A stretch of 64,000 nt of DNA from NCBI RefSeq assembly GCF_048128805.1, contig NC_136005.1, forward strand, positions 7,907,504-7,971,503, given 5' to 3'. Position 1 is the stretch's first letter. Each line of letters opens with the position of its first letter. The notes below the pieces were generated by a model. The model worked only from the letters and a program-made list of their open reading frames with translations. It ran no database searches and was not told the origin of the DNA. This DNA is from Centroberyx gerrardi (Eukaryota; Chordata; Actinopteri; Beryciformes; Berycidae). The translations under genes and the position numbers were made by a program. Positions 1 through 12,100 of this stretch are shown here, one piece after another.

Positions 1-715
1 CAAGCTATTTAGCAGGTGTGTGTGTGTTTGTGGGTTGTTCCTCTTGAAGATCCGCATTTATTTTCAGTATATTTCCACTGATTTCTCTTTGTGCCCGTTC
101 ATTTGGAAAGAGCCGGTGTTTAGGGTCTTGCACAGTAGTTTGCTGCGGCAGCGAGAGAGAGAGAGAGAGGCGAGCGCGTCCTCTAATCAAGGGTGTTTGG
201 AGCGCCACGCAATGCTGAATACCTTGTCCAAAAAAAAACAAAAAAACAGTGGCTAGTTTCTGGAGCTGTAATTGGAGGATGTGAGACGCAATCATGTTCC
301 TTTCCCCTGCTCTGCCTCCTACACACACACACACACACACACACACGGTCGCACAAAAATACAAATACAAAGGGAAGGAGTAATGGCATTTGACATTTTC
401 TTTCATATGATACCATCTACCTTTCAGGTATTCGACTGGCTTTGAGTTTACACAGGTTGAACTTTCATTTCCTGGCTGCGAGTTTGCATGTCCGACAACC
501 AACTCTGACGTTTTTAAAGAGTAAGAGAGGCGGACGATGCAGGAACACCAGTCCGGCTGAAGCCCCGACGAGGCGTGGCGCACGTAATTCAGGGTGACAC
601 CAGGAACGAAACCTGAGCCACGAAGTCTGCAAACTCAAAACAAACCTGGAAGGCCTAGATTAGGTTGCACTTTCTGACACAATTTTTTACTGTTTTAGGG
701 CTCGGGGGGGTGACT

Positions 716-739
716 AAAAAAAAAAAAAAAAAAAAAAAA
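716..739. repeat. poly(A) tract
   Basis: Twenty-four consecutive A. It could be the tail of a decayed retroelement, but nothing recognisable precedes it. Confidence 0.9.
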
Positions 740-1201
740 TGGTGAAACGGGGTGAAATAGATTCAATTTACCCTAAAATGTTGTAAAATGATCTGCTGAA
801 AAATTAAATTTGGACCTGAGGGCTTGCCATAGGGTACCGTTTGTGGCGAGCAGCCTATGGGCCTAGTGGTGTGTTGTGCCCCTGCTGAATAGGTACAAGC
901 GTCAACAGGCTACAAAGTGGTAATAAAGTTATTTTCAGGCTTGACAGCGTGCGCAGTGGGGATTGAGAAGGGGTTTCTACGCTTGCAACTATCCCCTGAC
1001 TAATCACTTGCATTTTGGAAATAAATGATTGTTGCTGTAAATGTTGCGTGAAAGAGAAGCAGGGTGGTGTGTGTGAATGTGTATGTGTGTGTGTGTGTAG
1101 GATGTTAATTGATGAGAGTTATGGAGGGCTGCTAGTAGCACAGGGGGGATCATTACTGCTGGAGTGGAACAACTGCATTCACGGCTGTTTGCCTTGTCTC
1201 A

Positions 1202-1241
<40 letters not shown>

Positions 1242-1719
1242 GTCACAGTGCACCAGCAGTCAGAAGGAACAGCCCCCTCTCTTTCTCTCTCTGGTACATC
1301 CTTTTGTCATACAACTACTACACCACACAAAACAAGAGTCAGGTGGGCCAATTATAACGCCCATATTCCACGATGACTCTGCTGAACACAAACCGACTAT
1401 CAAATGTCACTCTTTTTTACCTTTTTTTTTTTTTTTCCAAATCAAGAGGCTTTTTGTAAAAAGAAAGATTTATTTTGGGTTGATGTGATGGGGAAAAACA
1501 AACAATTATCCCAAAGGCATTTCCCATCCTTGAGTCAACTTGTGGGGAAGGAGGAGGAGGGGGGGGGGGTGGGTGTAAAAAAAAGGCGCACAGCCACTTT
1601 GGGTTAAAGGATTTAGGTCACGCTTTAACTGACTGGCTGACATCGGGACGGCGAGACAGAAATCCTGGAGTGGAGTCCGAGCTCCCATCCCGCTCCTGAA
1701 TGACTGACACTTGAGAGAC

Positions 1720-1746
1720 GGGGGGGTGGGGGGGGTGGGGGGGGGG
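1720..1746 (+). repeat. G-run cluster (potential G-quadruplex)
   Basis: Three uninterrupted G runs of about 7-10 separated by single T, 27 bases in all. The runs are long enough to fold as a quadruplex on the plus strand; the ttll7 transcript would carry the C-rich complement. Confidence 0.75.
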
Positions 1747-1786
1747 TTGCTAGTCAACCTGCTGCCCTGACCTATATTTTCTTCCC

Positions 1787-2104
1787 CTGTGTGTGTGTGT
1801 GTGTGTGTGTGTGAGGAGGTGGGGGGCAGGGGTTCTTTTCTTATGTGGGGGTGTGTATGCATGCATGCTTGTGTTTCTTTTTTCTTTGTGTGGGGGTGTA
1901 TGAATGGATCCATGCATGCTTGTAATTGTGTGTGGGTGTGTATGTGTGTGTGTGTGTGTGTCTGCCGGGAATGTATGCATGCATGCTCTTGACTATGTGT
2001 GTGTTCCTTTGCCTGTGTGTATGCATGCAACCTTGCATGTATGTTCGAGTGTCTTTCCTTAGGCGCAGATGCGCATAAATACATACTTGTGACTGTTTGT
2101 ACAT

Positions 2105-2134
<30 letters not shown>
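1787..2134. repeat. TG microsatellite with interspersed TGCATGCA motifs
   Basis: Runs of TG are interrupted by repeated TATGCATGCATG-like palindromic segments near 1855-1870, 1910-1920, 1975-1990 and 2020-2040. The stretch is nearly all alternating purine-pyrimidine. Confidence 0.8.
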
Positions 2135-2135
<1 letters not shown>

Positions 2136-2294
2136 GTAGCACAATCAGTGTGTGTTTATGGTTTCTGTCAGTGTGAGGCAGCGTCTCCCTCTGTCCTGCT
2201 GATGCCACATTACTTCAGTTTATGAGCCGCTGTCACTTCAGCAGCAGCATGGACAGGTGAGACTCCACAGCATGCAGCGCTCCTCTCTCTGACT

Positions 2295-2295
<1 letters not shown>

Positions 2296-2339
<44 letters not shown>
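2296..2339. repeat. (AC)22 microsatellite
   Basis: Perfect AC dinucleotide run in a ttll7 intron. Confidence 0.95.
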
Positions 2340-2340
<1 letters not shown>

Positions 2341-2773
2341 GAGACAACCAAGGAGGCAGAGGCTAACCCTAGCTATGTGACAATGCATCTAATATTTGAA
2401 CTGTCTTACGGTACATATTTTGAGGTTGGAATAACATTTTCTGAATGACACACAATGTCACAACAGTCCTATTTTCATTACTTTTGTTTCATTTGTTTTT
2501 GTTTTAAGTGGTGGGAGGGGGGGTAAAAAGAGATATACAAGTTAAATAAATAAATAAAAATTGAAAATGACTAACTGAATCACTTCAGTAAGTCTTAATT
2601 CAAATGCCTTAAAATTGCCTTGTTATGAAGCCAGGAAAAAAATCCCCAAATTAATAATAAAAGTATCCCACTAACTATTACAGTAAATGCATGTATTTAT
2701 TCCAGCAAGAATAAGCCGAAAATGCTGTTTTTGGCAGCAACGGCAAGGACAAGTATTTGCTAGGATAAAGGGA

Positions 2774-2803
2774 TACACACACACACTCTCACACACACAC
2801 ACA

Positions 2804-2840
<37 letters not shown>
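2774..2840. repeat. CA microsatellite beside ttll7 exon 8 donor
   Basis: An almost perfect CA run ends 10 bases from the exon 8 boundary. On the transcript it is a UG run just downstream of the 5' splice site. Confidence 0.95.
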
Positions 2841-2843
<3 letters not shown>

Positions 2844-2849
2844 CCGTAC

Positions 2850-3008
2850 CTCCAGTAGCCAGGGTTTGAGCTTGCGGTCCAGGATGATGTCAAAGCCCAG
2901 CACCTCGAAGCAGACACTGTCGCTCCCTGGTGGCTGGCCAGGGCGACACATGCGGTAGGCGTGCAGCACGTGGGGCTCAGCCACTATTAACGTCTTCACC
3001 ACCAGCTC
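2850..3008 (-). CDS. ttll7: ttll7 coding exon 8 (last in window)
   Basis: Encodes residues 297-349: ELVVKTLIVAEPHVLHAYRM, then SVCFEVLGFDIILDRKLKPW and LLE. E349 is the glutamate of the LLE-IN motif that coordinates magnesium in TTL enzymes. The acceptor is CCTGCCAG; the donor is GTACGG. Long TG runs lie on both sides in the transcript. Confidence 0.95.
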
Positions 3009-3018
3009 CTGGCAGGAC

Positions 3019-3054
<36 letters not shown>

Positions 3055-6000
3055 GAAGAGAGAAAGAATAACCAAGCTGTTCTGACAAAAAGACTACCCA
3101 TTTAAAATTACTTCAGAGGCTATAGGGCAAGAGAGGAACAGCATGCGTTAATAAAGCAGAGAAACAGAAATCTTACTTTTTTTTTTTAAATCAGTCATTA
3201 ATTCATTCATCCTATACGCACCTCTTTAAAGCTACATGCTGGTATTTGTATAGCGGATGATTAAAAGCCTTCTTAACCTGAAAAAAGTGCAATTAGGAGT
3301 TCAGCTCTAATTGTAGGCTGCCAGTAAATGGCTGTACCTTTAGATTCAGAAATAGTCTTTGACAATGGAGCAATCAAGATAAATAGAGCTGCACTAACAT
3401 AGAGCTGCTTCACACAGGCATGTATGGTATCTATGACGCATCCACAGTTCTCCTGTTCTCAAGTCAGTCAGTTTGAAAGCTGGACTGTGTGGTGAAACCT
3501 GCAGTGTTGCTGACACAGAGACCTTTTGAAATTCGTGCGCACGCAAACACACAAGTGCACGCATTCACATACAGGTGCGTGCGTGTGTGCACACACACAT
3601 ACACACACACACACACACTGCTGTGCACACCTAGGGGTTGAGAGAGGACAGAGCAGCCCCCAGCCACGCAGATGGACCACCAGCACTTTATATGTGTGGG
3701 TGTATGTGCATATGTGTGTGTGTGCGTGCATGCATGCGTGTGTGTGTGTGTGTGTGTGTGTCCAACCCCCTAATACACCCCCACAGACACACACACACAC
3801 ACACACACACACATCGAATGCTGGTGGTGGTTCATCTGCGGGGCTAAAGGCTGCTCTTTACTCTCTCAACCTCTGTGTGTGTGTGTTGTGTGTGTGTACG
3901 TGTGTGTCTGTGTGTGTGTGTGTGTGTGTGCATGTGTGTTTGCTGGCTGCTACCTGCCTGTTTCCCCCCACTGTGTATCTGGGATAAACATACACACTCT
4001 GACACACACACACTGTACAAAGCTTCCTTCCCAGTCAAGCCCCACACAGTGCTGCTGGCCTGCTGTCTGCCCAGTCCGGTCCGACTGCTGGGTGTGTGTG
4101 GGAGGGGTGGGGGGGTGGTCTGGCCCCGGCCTGATAAGACCCCCACCCACCCCCACCCCCCCCCCACACCCCTCATCTGTCTGTCTGTCACTTACACACC
4201 TCCACCCGTCCATCCGTCCGTCCCTCCAACCCACAGGCTGCCCAGTACAAACACCTGCTCCCTCTATACCCCAAGCCCCCAGCTCTGGCCACTGCATGTG
4301 TGTGTGTGTGTACAAGTGTGTGTGTGTGTCTTTGTCCCTGCTCCCATCACCTCTCTCTATATCCTGAGCCCCCAGCATTGGCCTCTGCCTAGCACCGTAC
4401 ATGTGTGTGTGTGTGTGCGCGTTTTGTTTGTTTTGAGCTTAGATAGTTTTATAAGCCTCTTTGCATTTTTTTTATTCTCACCTGCACAAATTTATATATT
4501 TTTTAAATTCTTTTGTGTGTGTATGTATTTTTAATCATTTTATTTCATCACTGTTTTGATGGCCTGGTGGCTGGTGGCTTTGATTCCCAGTGTGGCCGTA
4601 CCTGTTGAAGTATCACTGAGGAAGATAAGCCTGGATGAATACAGTATGTCAAAAACAAATCAAAAGCCAAACTAGACCAGATTCAACTGTGTTTGTTTGT
4701 ATGTGTGTGTTTAGACAGGGCAGCATTCAGGGGCACTTTTAGAAAGAATAACGCACGTCATTGTTATGCCTTTCTGTTGAAGTCAACTAGCTAGAATTAG
4801 CATTTAGTTGTTCAACAGAATTCACTTGTCATCCATTAAAATGAATTAATTTTTCTATCGATGCAAATTTATGCACAACAACTCTGTTTTTTGGTGCAGG
4901 GGCACTGTAAGAACCCCTGAAACCCTGCAATTCAAACTGCAAAATGAGGATCACTTTGGAAATTGTATTTTTCCATGTAGCACAAGAAATAAAGCATTCA
5001 TTTTCTTTCTTTCTGAATGTCCACCAAAAAAAACTAGGCCAAACGGTTCATAACAATTGGAGCATCTGAGGCATGTGAATGGGATTATTCAGATGGAAAA
5101 TTTTAGCCATTTCATTACATTGATTAATTAAGAAGTTTTTTTTTTTCCAATTCTAAAGCATAACTTATTAATGGCAAAGTTTGAATAAGGAAATGCAATG
5201 TCTTTAGACTTTGCCAAAAGCCCTAAAATTAAAATTACAGGCTATGATTGCAGCTCATTTCTCAATGTATTTTCTACCACTGTCAAAACAGGTTTAGAAG
5301 CTTTTTATGAACATTCAAGGGCATTTTTGCTATGTTCAGTGTGTGTGTGTTTGTGTGGGTGGGTAAATGGTAAATGGACTGCATTTATATAGCGCTTTTC
5401 TAGTCTACCGACCACTCAAAGTGCTTTACAACAATGCCTACATTCACCCATTCACACACCGATGGCGGCAAGCTACCACGCAGGGTGCTGGCGCAACCAT
5501 CGGGAGCAATTTGGGGTTCAGTATCTTCCCCAAGGACACTGCGACACGCGGACTGGAGGAGCCGGGGATCGAACCACCGACCTTCTGATTAGTGGACGAC
5601 CCGCTCTACCTCCTGAGCCACAGCCGCCCGGTTGCTCTCGAAATTACAGCTACATAAAGATGCTGCTGTTTGGTTGGTCAAACCTTGCTCTCTGCCCTAT
5701 ACAGTCAGTCAATAATACCTGGATATGAAAGAGATGTCAATGACTCACATAAAAAAAACACACATACACACACACACACACAATTTTCTAACCCCCACAG
5801 ACAATCTTTTGGCAAACAAACTCTGACCGTGACCGTCGGCGGAAAGAGTCAAGACGGCCTGCTAGGTCCGTACGAGAACAAAATGTAAGAGGAGAGATGA
5901 AAGGAAAGAGAGAGGAGAGCGAGCGGAGAGCACGAACACAGAGTTGAACAAAGCGCAGTGTGCAAGTACCGTCGCACAGCGCTAAGAACAGAGTGGAACA

Positions 6001-7246
6001 ACTTCTGAAGAAAGAGCGGGGGGAAAAAAAGAGATGGAGAGAGCAAGAGAACGGGCGGACGGTCTGACTGAGTCAGACGGTGAGACTCCGGTATCTAACT
6101 GAGGATCAAGACAGATAAATGGAGAGAGAAAAGAGGGAAAGGAAAGCAAAGGAAATGAAAGGAAAGAAAGGGAAAGGAAAGGAAAGGAAAAGAGAAGCAG
6201 GAGCAACGAAAGGAGAGGTTGTGAACCATATGAAGGGCTGGAAAGAAAGAAAGAAATGAGAAGGAGAATCCAAAGCAGATGGTGGCAGATGAAAACGGCT
6301 TGTACACCTTGACACGATGGAAGAGATGGAGAGATCGTACAGGATGGAGAAGAGAAGAGAGCAGAGGTTGTATGAGGAGAGCAAAAGAAAAAAAGTCACC
6401 TAAACACAGACCTAGTCTGAAAGATAAAGCACTGGCACCTTGAGAGACCTAGACTCAAAAGCAAAAAAGCAACTCTGTTCAACACCAACAAAAAGGAAAA
6501 AGAAATCTGAGGCAGAGAAGAAATGGAAGACAGAGAAATGGTAGCTCGAGGGCCTGGTGGAGAAACCATAATAACCAATGGGATTTGATTTGGGGGCTGA
6601 ACGCTGTTCGCATGAGAACAGACAGAACAAGCACTGAGGGACCATACAACTTAGATGACTATGGACAGAGGGACAAAGAGCCAAGGTCAGGGAGAGAGAG
6701 AGAGCGAGAGAGATGAAAAGGAAGGATGGAACAGCGAGAAAGAATGAGATAGCGGTGAATAGAAAGAGAATCAGAGAGAGTGAAATCGGTAGAAAAAGAC
6801 AGAAGTGACTGAAAGCGAAGCAAGAGAATAGAGACGGGCTGAGGAAGGGATGAATGGGAATGAGGTAAAAAAAAAAAAAAAAACTGAATGAACCGGGAGC
6901 GTGAAGTGAAAGAAGCCTTGAAACGGACGACGATGAAAGAAAATAAACAAGGTAAAAGGTGTTTGGATGAGTTGAGAGCAGCACCGGATGCGGAGAGGTC
7001 ACCCTTCTAGGAATGATGTTTTCGCCAAGCTCTTCCTGAAGCTAAACAACGCACTGATGCTCGGTGAATCGCTGTCATAACAAAAGCCATCAAACCTTGG
7101 CTGGCCTGAATGTGTAATGCGGGCAGCGTGTGTGGGTGGGAGAGCGTGCGTTTGCATTTGCAGTGTCTCTTGTATGTTTTGTTACGTTACTGCACATGCT
7201 TGCTTTTGTGGAAGTACACATCTGCTCCTCTACGTCTGTCCGTGTC

Positions 7247-7287
<41 letters not shown>

Positions 7288-9055
7288 ACTGCCCACTTAC
7301 AGAGACGTCTCCCCAGAACTTGGCCACATCGTAGTCGTTGGTGCGGAGGAACTCGGTGAACCAGCCGATGGACCTCTTGCTACCTTTGTCCGCCGTCTCG
7401 TCCCGCTCAAAGTTCTCATTGTGTTTGTTGACGGAGTAGTTGGTCAGATGCATGTAGAGCTGGCTCTGTGGAGACAAGAGGGAGGAGGGGAGGGAGGGCA
7501 ATTATGTATTAGACATTGATATCTGTCCATATCTCTCTCTGTCTGTCTAACGATACCTATCCCTATTAAATTTGACAGCAGTGCAACAACTTCACAGGCG
7601 GGCTCTTTGTATATCATGTATAGGAATACAGACTTAATGGACCTTTTGTCCAGTTGCTGTTGCCTTCATGAGCGGCAAGTCTAGTAAGCCTGATAGTGTA
7701 GCCAAAGTGCAGACAGACTAAAGTGGAACTGACAGTGTTAGAAGGAGAGATCACAATTGATCAACGCATCAGATTTTACTGTAGTCAGGTTATAGCACAG
7801 GCAGAAATTACAGCCATAATCAGTTACCTAATTAAGTTGGGGTCTCGAGAAAACCATTTTTGTTATCACATGATAATGAGATAATTAAGTTGTGATCTCA
7901 AGATGAATGGGAGTAAAATAAAAAATTAGCAACCACGGCCGCTCTCAGCTTCCGCACATATTGACAACGGAAAAAAGATTTTAACTCCTTCATGTGCTGT
8001 GCTTTATTAACGTCTTTATTTAACGTCACTTCCCAGGTGAAATGAAACAAAAGCAAAACAAGCCGCAACCACAGTCTTCTACTAATGGCTACTGAGCAGC
8101 TACACTGAAGCAAGTGGGGGGGTCAGTGCCTTTCTTAACAGCACCTCGACATTGGCTGTTGAAGGAAGAGAGTGCATAGAAACCTTCCAGTCACAAGCCA
8201 AAATACCAAAAATATAATTTCCATACACAGAAGACCTACATTGTGCTTTAATATAGCAATGCTACCCATGAAGGTGCTCTTTACTGTCATCTTAGGTGCG
8301 TCAGTGATGCCCATAATCACAGCAAACAACGCCCTCGTGGGTATTAAGGCTTTTATCCCCTGAGATCGCATACCATCGCATGTGTAATGAATGAAAAGTT
8401 TTCTCCCAATATGTGTAGTTAAGAATACAGGAGGATAGAGGAGGATACAGGAGAATACAGAATACAGGAGAAAGCAAAAAAACATCACTAACTAGAGATG
8501 GAGCAGTAAAAAACAGAACAGCTAGCTGTGCTTTATGGGAATAATCAATGTTACGTATTAAAAATTTAAACATTTAGCTGTTGCGCTTATCCAGAGCGAC
8601 TTACGAGTACAACAGTAGAACAAGCTTACATTCCTAGATAACCAAAATTTCAAGCATTCAATAGTAAGAAGTGCAAGAGTCGGAGCCGTAGTGCCCGGCT
8701 CGGCTGGAACGCGTCGTTGACCGGTTGGCTGAAACTATCCGTTGTATAATCCTTCCTTTTAACACTATCTTTCACAGTGGAAGACAATAGATCCTTGTCC
8801 TTAGCCCACAAGGTAATAACGCTGTGACCGCAGGCCACTCTAGCCCCTGATGGCTGTCTGGAAGTCACTCTCTGTGGGATTGAACATCCATCTCCATGGC
8901 ATGACTCACTCCATCATGTGTCACAGACTGGGTAAGACAATATGCACTTGTGTCACAGGAGGCAGCCGCTGTGTGTGTGTGCGTGTGTGTGTGTGCACAT
9001 ACAGTAAATGAGCATCATGCCTGATATAAGATATGTGATCCCATATGATATGAGA

Positions 9056-9101
<46 letters not shown>

Positions 9102-12100
9102 ATCCTATCATCAGTAACAGACTGTGGTTCAGCAGGTGCAGAACCTCAAGGCAAATATCAACGGCTTGATATTACAGGAGACATCTGGCGTGTGGACGTT
9201 TACGCTCAGCTGTGTGCATATGCATATGCATACCGTGTGTGTGTGTGTGTGTGTGTGTGTGAATAAGATTGGCTTTGCAGTTGTCTGCATTTGGGCAATG
9301 TTTAACTGTGCGTGTGTGTTTCTGTTATAGGGAGGATAAGGCATGGTGTTTTTGTGTATGTGTGTGTCATTTGATTATGTATATTTGCACATGCCAGTGG
9401 TGTCGCTTCATGGGAGTGCAAGGTGACGTCAGTGTGTCTGCTTTGTATCCATGCATGTCCTGTATGTCTGCAGTGCATGTGTGTGTGTGTGACTCACCAG
9501 GTTGGCCTCGCTGGGCGCGTGGTACTTCTCGGTGCCCATGCGCACCAGGCCGTCGTTGTAGAGGAAGATGCGAAGCGGGTCGCAGGAAGTGACCAGGATG
9601 TAGATGCGCAGGTCAAACTTGTAGCCCTCCATCAGGAAGGGCTTGTCCAGGTACTCCTGAACGATAAAGTGCTCCTGGGCTGGCAGCTTCTCACAGTTAC
9701 GGATCAGCGAGATCCTGGATAGACAGAATCTTTATTAATCCTCGGGGGGGAAATTGGGGTGTCGTCAGCAGCATAATAAAATATGGCATAGTAAAGACAA
9801 AAAAAGATAATTAAAAAAATGATAGATGGGAGCATAGCAGGAACCATGAACATGACTGATGGCGTTGTCATTGTCTTACATAGGTGTTAAAGAAAAAAAA
9901 TTGACCCAAACAGTATACAGCTTTTATATGTTTCAACACCATATTTCATTTTAAAGACAAAGAAAGTTGGGGACATTTTTCTGAGATGCCAAGTCTGCCT
10001 AGTCGGGTGATATTTTAGATCTCGTTCAACGTCCTCACATCCCAAGATTTACTTTTCCCCGTTCTGTTTGGAACCAGCGGAGAATAGGCATGGTGTTGTT
10101 AAGGGAACTATAGAGGGAATTAAAGGGAGAGGGGAGTCCTATCAATTACGTGTGTTTTTTATTTCCGAGAGCCCACTTTGTTGCAAAGAGAATCAATACA
10201 CTTTAATTTAAGATAGTGATCATTTCTAATTGAAAAATCGAAATGGCCATAAATATACGTTCCAAGTTCGTTTTGGATTAATTTTGCTCAAATGTTTAGG
10301 CGTTGTATCTTTCTGATATGGCGTGTTTCTTTATGTACCTTGTACCATGTGTGTCAGTATGTACTGTGGAACTAATACCCATATATTTATTGTACTTAAA
10401 GTTCTTCTGATTCTGAGAAAATAATGTATTCAAACATATTATCACAGCTGTATTCTTACTCTAAATGTAGTGCATCTTTCCTTTACATTTTAGATATTTA
10501 GCTCTTATCCAATAAATTATAGGAATATTCAATCCCTAGATAACCATCATTACAAGCAATTGTACCCAGTGCAAGGGTCAGAGTCACAGCGCTCTGACAA
10601 TATTCCTGTGACCTTCCAGTGCATGCAGATACTTTAAGAACCTTCATTGAAAACATATGTAAATGAGTGAGCTAAGCATGCCTCGGGTCTTTTTCGAGGA
10701 GAACAAGCTGTTTGGCTCTGCGGCGCCTCAAATGTTCCAAAATTTTGTTTCTATGTTCATTACCAGGACTTATTCTAAATAAAACAGTTGAATAAACAAA
10801 TCTACAAAAAAACAGACAGGTACACAAACGCCGGCTTGTCCGAGCCAGCATCTGGAGAACATTGTGATTTTCTGAAGCCAAACTCCATTCCGTCCGCGCG
10901 GCACAGTACATCAAATACTGTTGCGGGGTCTCTTGGCTCTGGGCAGGTTAATAGGAGCAGACGTTGTGCTCCGCTTCAACCTCCACTCTAATTCATTTGC
11001 TTTGGTCTCATGTCACTGGCACTCAGGCCTTATAGTACGCAGGCCATTGCTAGCTGGACTCAAGAACCAGTGTGTGGGTTAGTTTGTCTATGTGCATGTG
11101 CATGTGTGTCTGTGTGTGTGCGTGCAGGGGTGAGGGGTGATGTTTTCAAAATTCTGTGTGTGTGCAAGTGTGTGTGTGTGTGTGTGTGTAGGGAGGGTGA
11201 GGGGTGGTGTTTCCCAAACAATCTGCCACTATGTGCAACCCCCAAGTCCGACCTATATCACCATCACTCAAAGTTAGGGCAGACTTGGGCTAAATTGGTT
11301 ACATGCCCAGCCTGGACGGCCCCATTATACACATGCAAGCAGGCACACTCGCCGCACAGACAATATCTGGCCGAGATGTATAGACTCGATTGTTTAAAAA
11401 GTACAGTCTGAGGCATTGAGGTATGGTGGCACCGAGCCACCGGAGAGAAAACTGCAAAACATTGTTCTGCTTTGTGGCTTCGGTAATCGCGACCAGATCA
11501 TATCTTGGGGACTGTATAGTCTACGTTGTTAGAATTTAACCGAAGCGTTCACCTGCTCAGTTAACACTAATGAACCACAAACGTTGGGACATTGTCGATG
11601 AGCCGCTAAGTAGACTTCATTTGTCAAGTGTCAGGCAGGAAGAGTGCTAATCTAGAGTAGGATCAGGTATTGCCTTTCAGATTATGATGAAACAGGGTCT
11701 TAGATCAGCACTCCTTCCCTCAGAGGCGGATAACAACAGAAGTGGTGCACTGTTGTGGGTTACTACAGCTTTATCAATCACTCCTCATCACCGTCTGCTC
11801 CTGCCAGCTAAAAGACTGCTGTGTCATAGCCCGGCACTTAGTTCGGCCTGCTTATCAAAGCACTTGAACAGAAAAGAACAGGAGGAAGTTGATGGGAGCC
11901 TGGCCGACGATGTGAGGGGCCCTCCTAACAGGCAGACAGCGAGCTGAATGATGAGGACAGGGTTAACGGTGTTAGTTAGCCGAGGAGGAGCAGCCGAGGA
12001 GAAGACGACATGATTGATGAGCCGGGGTGTCAGGTAATCACGGCCCACTCTCCCCTGCCTATTTAATTTGGCACCGGAGGGGATCTCGCCTTTTTAAGCC

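Larger units (their letters stand above)
1..2849 (-). other. ttll7 intron after exon 8, microsatellite-dense
   Basis: No coding exon recognised. I looked for the next conserved TTLL7 segment (INRAPSFGTDQK) and did not see it. The stretch carries CA runs (321-346, 1203-1238, 2296-2339, 2774-2840), a 24-base A tract (716-739), a G-run cluster (1720-1746) and TG/TGCATGCA-rich DNA (1787-2134). ORFs here encode only HTHTH or CVCVC strings. Confidence 0.7.
3009..7300 (-). other. ttll7 intron between exons 8 and 7
   Basis: No exon found. In order it holds interrupted CA/TG runs (3540-4440), a tRNA-derived SINE (5362-5630), a short CA run (5758-5782) and a purine-rich tract (5885-6960). ORFs in this stretch are low-complexity readings. 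Confidence 0.7.
7466..9497 (-). other. ttll7 intron between exons 7 and 6
   Basis: No exon recognised. It contains a short piece of the same SINE family as at 18030 (8069-8113), an interspersed-repeat fragment with CTTATCCAGAGCGACTTAC (8575-8720) and TG runs (8970-8996, 9058-9100, 9236-9260). Confidence 0.7.

Noticed and set aside
1506..2144. 212-codon minus-strand ORF
   Set aside because: Mostly CA-repeat translation; no splice support or resemblance to TTLL7.
3468..4534. Several ORFs rich in HTHTH and CVCVC
   Set aside because: Translations of CA/TG microsatellites.
6106..7002. Minus-strand ORFs rich in F, L and S
   Set aside because: Complement of the polypurine tract; no conserved protein features.
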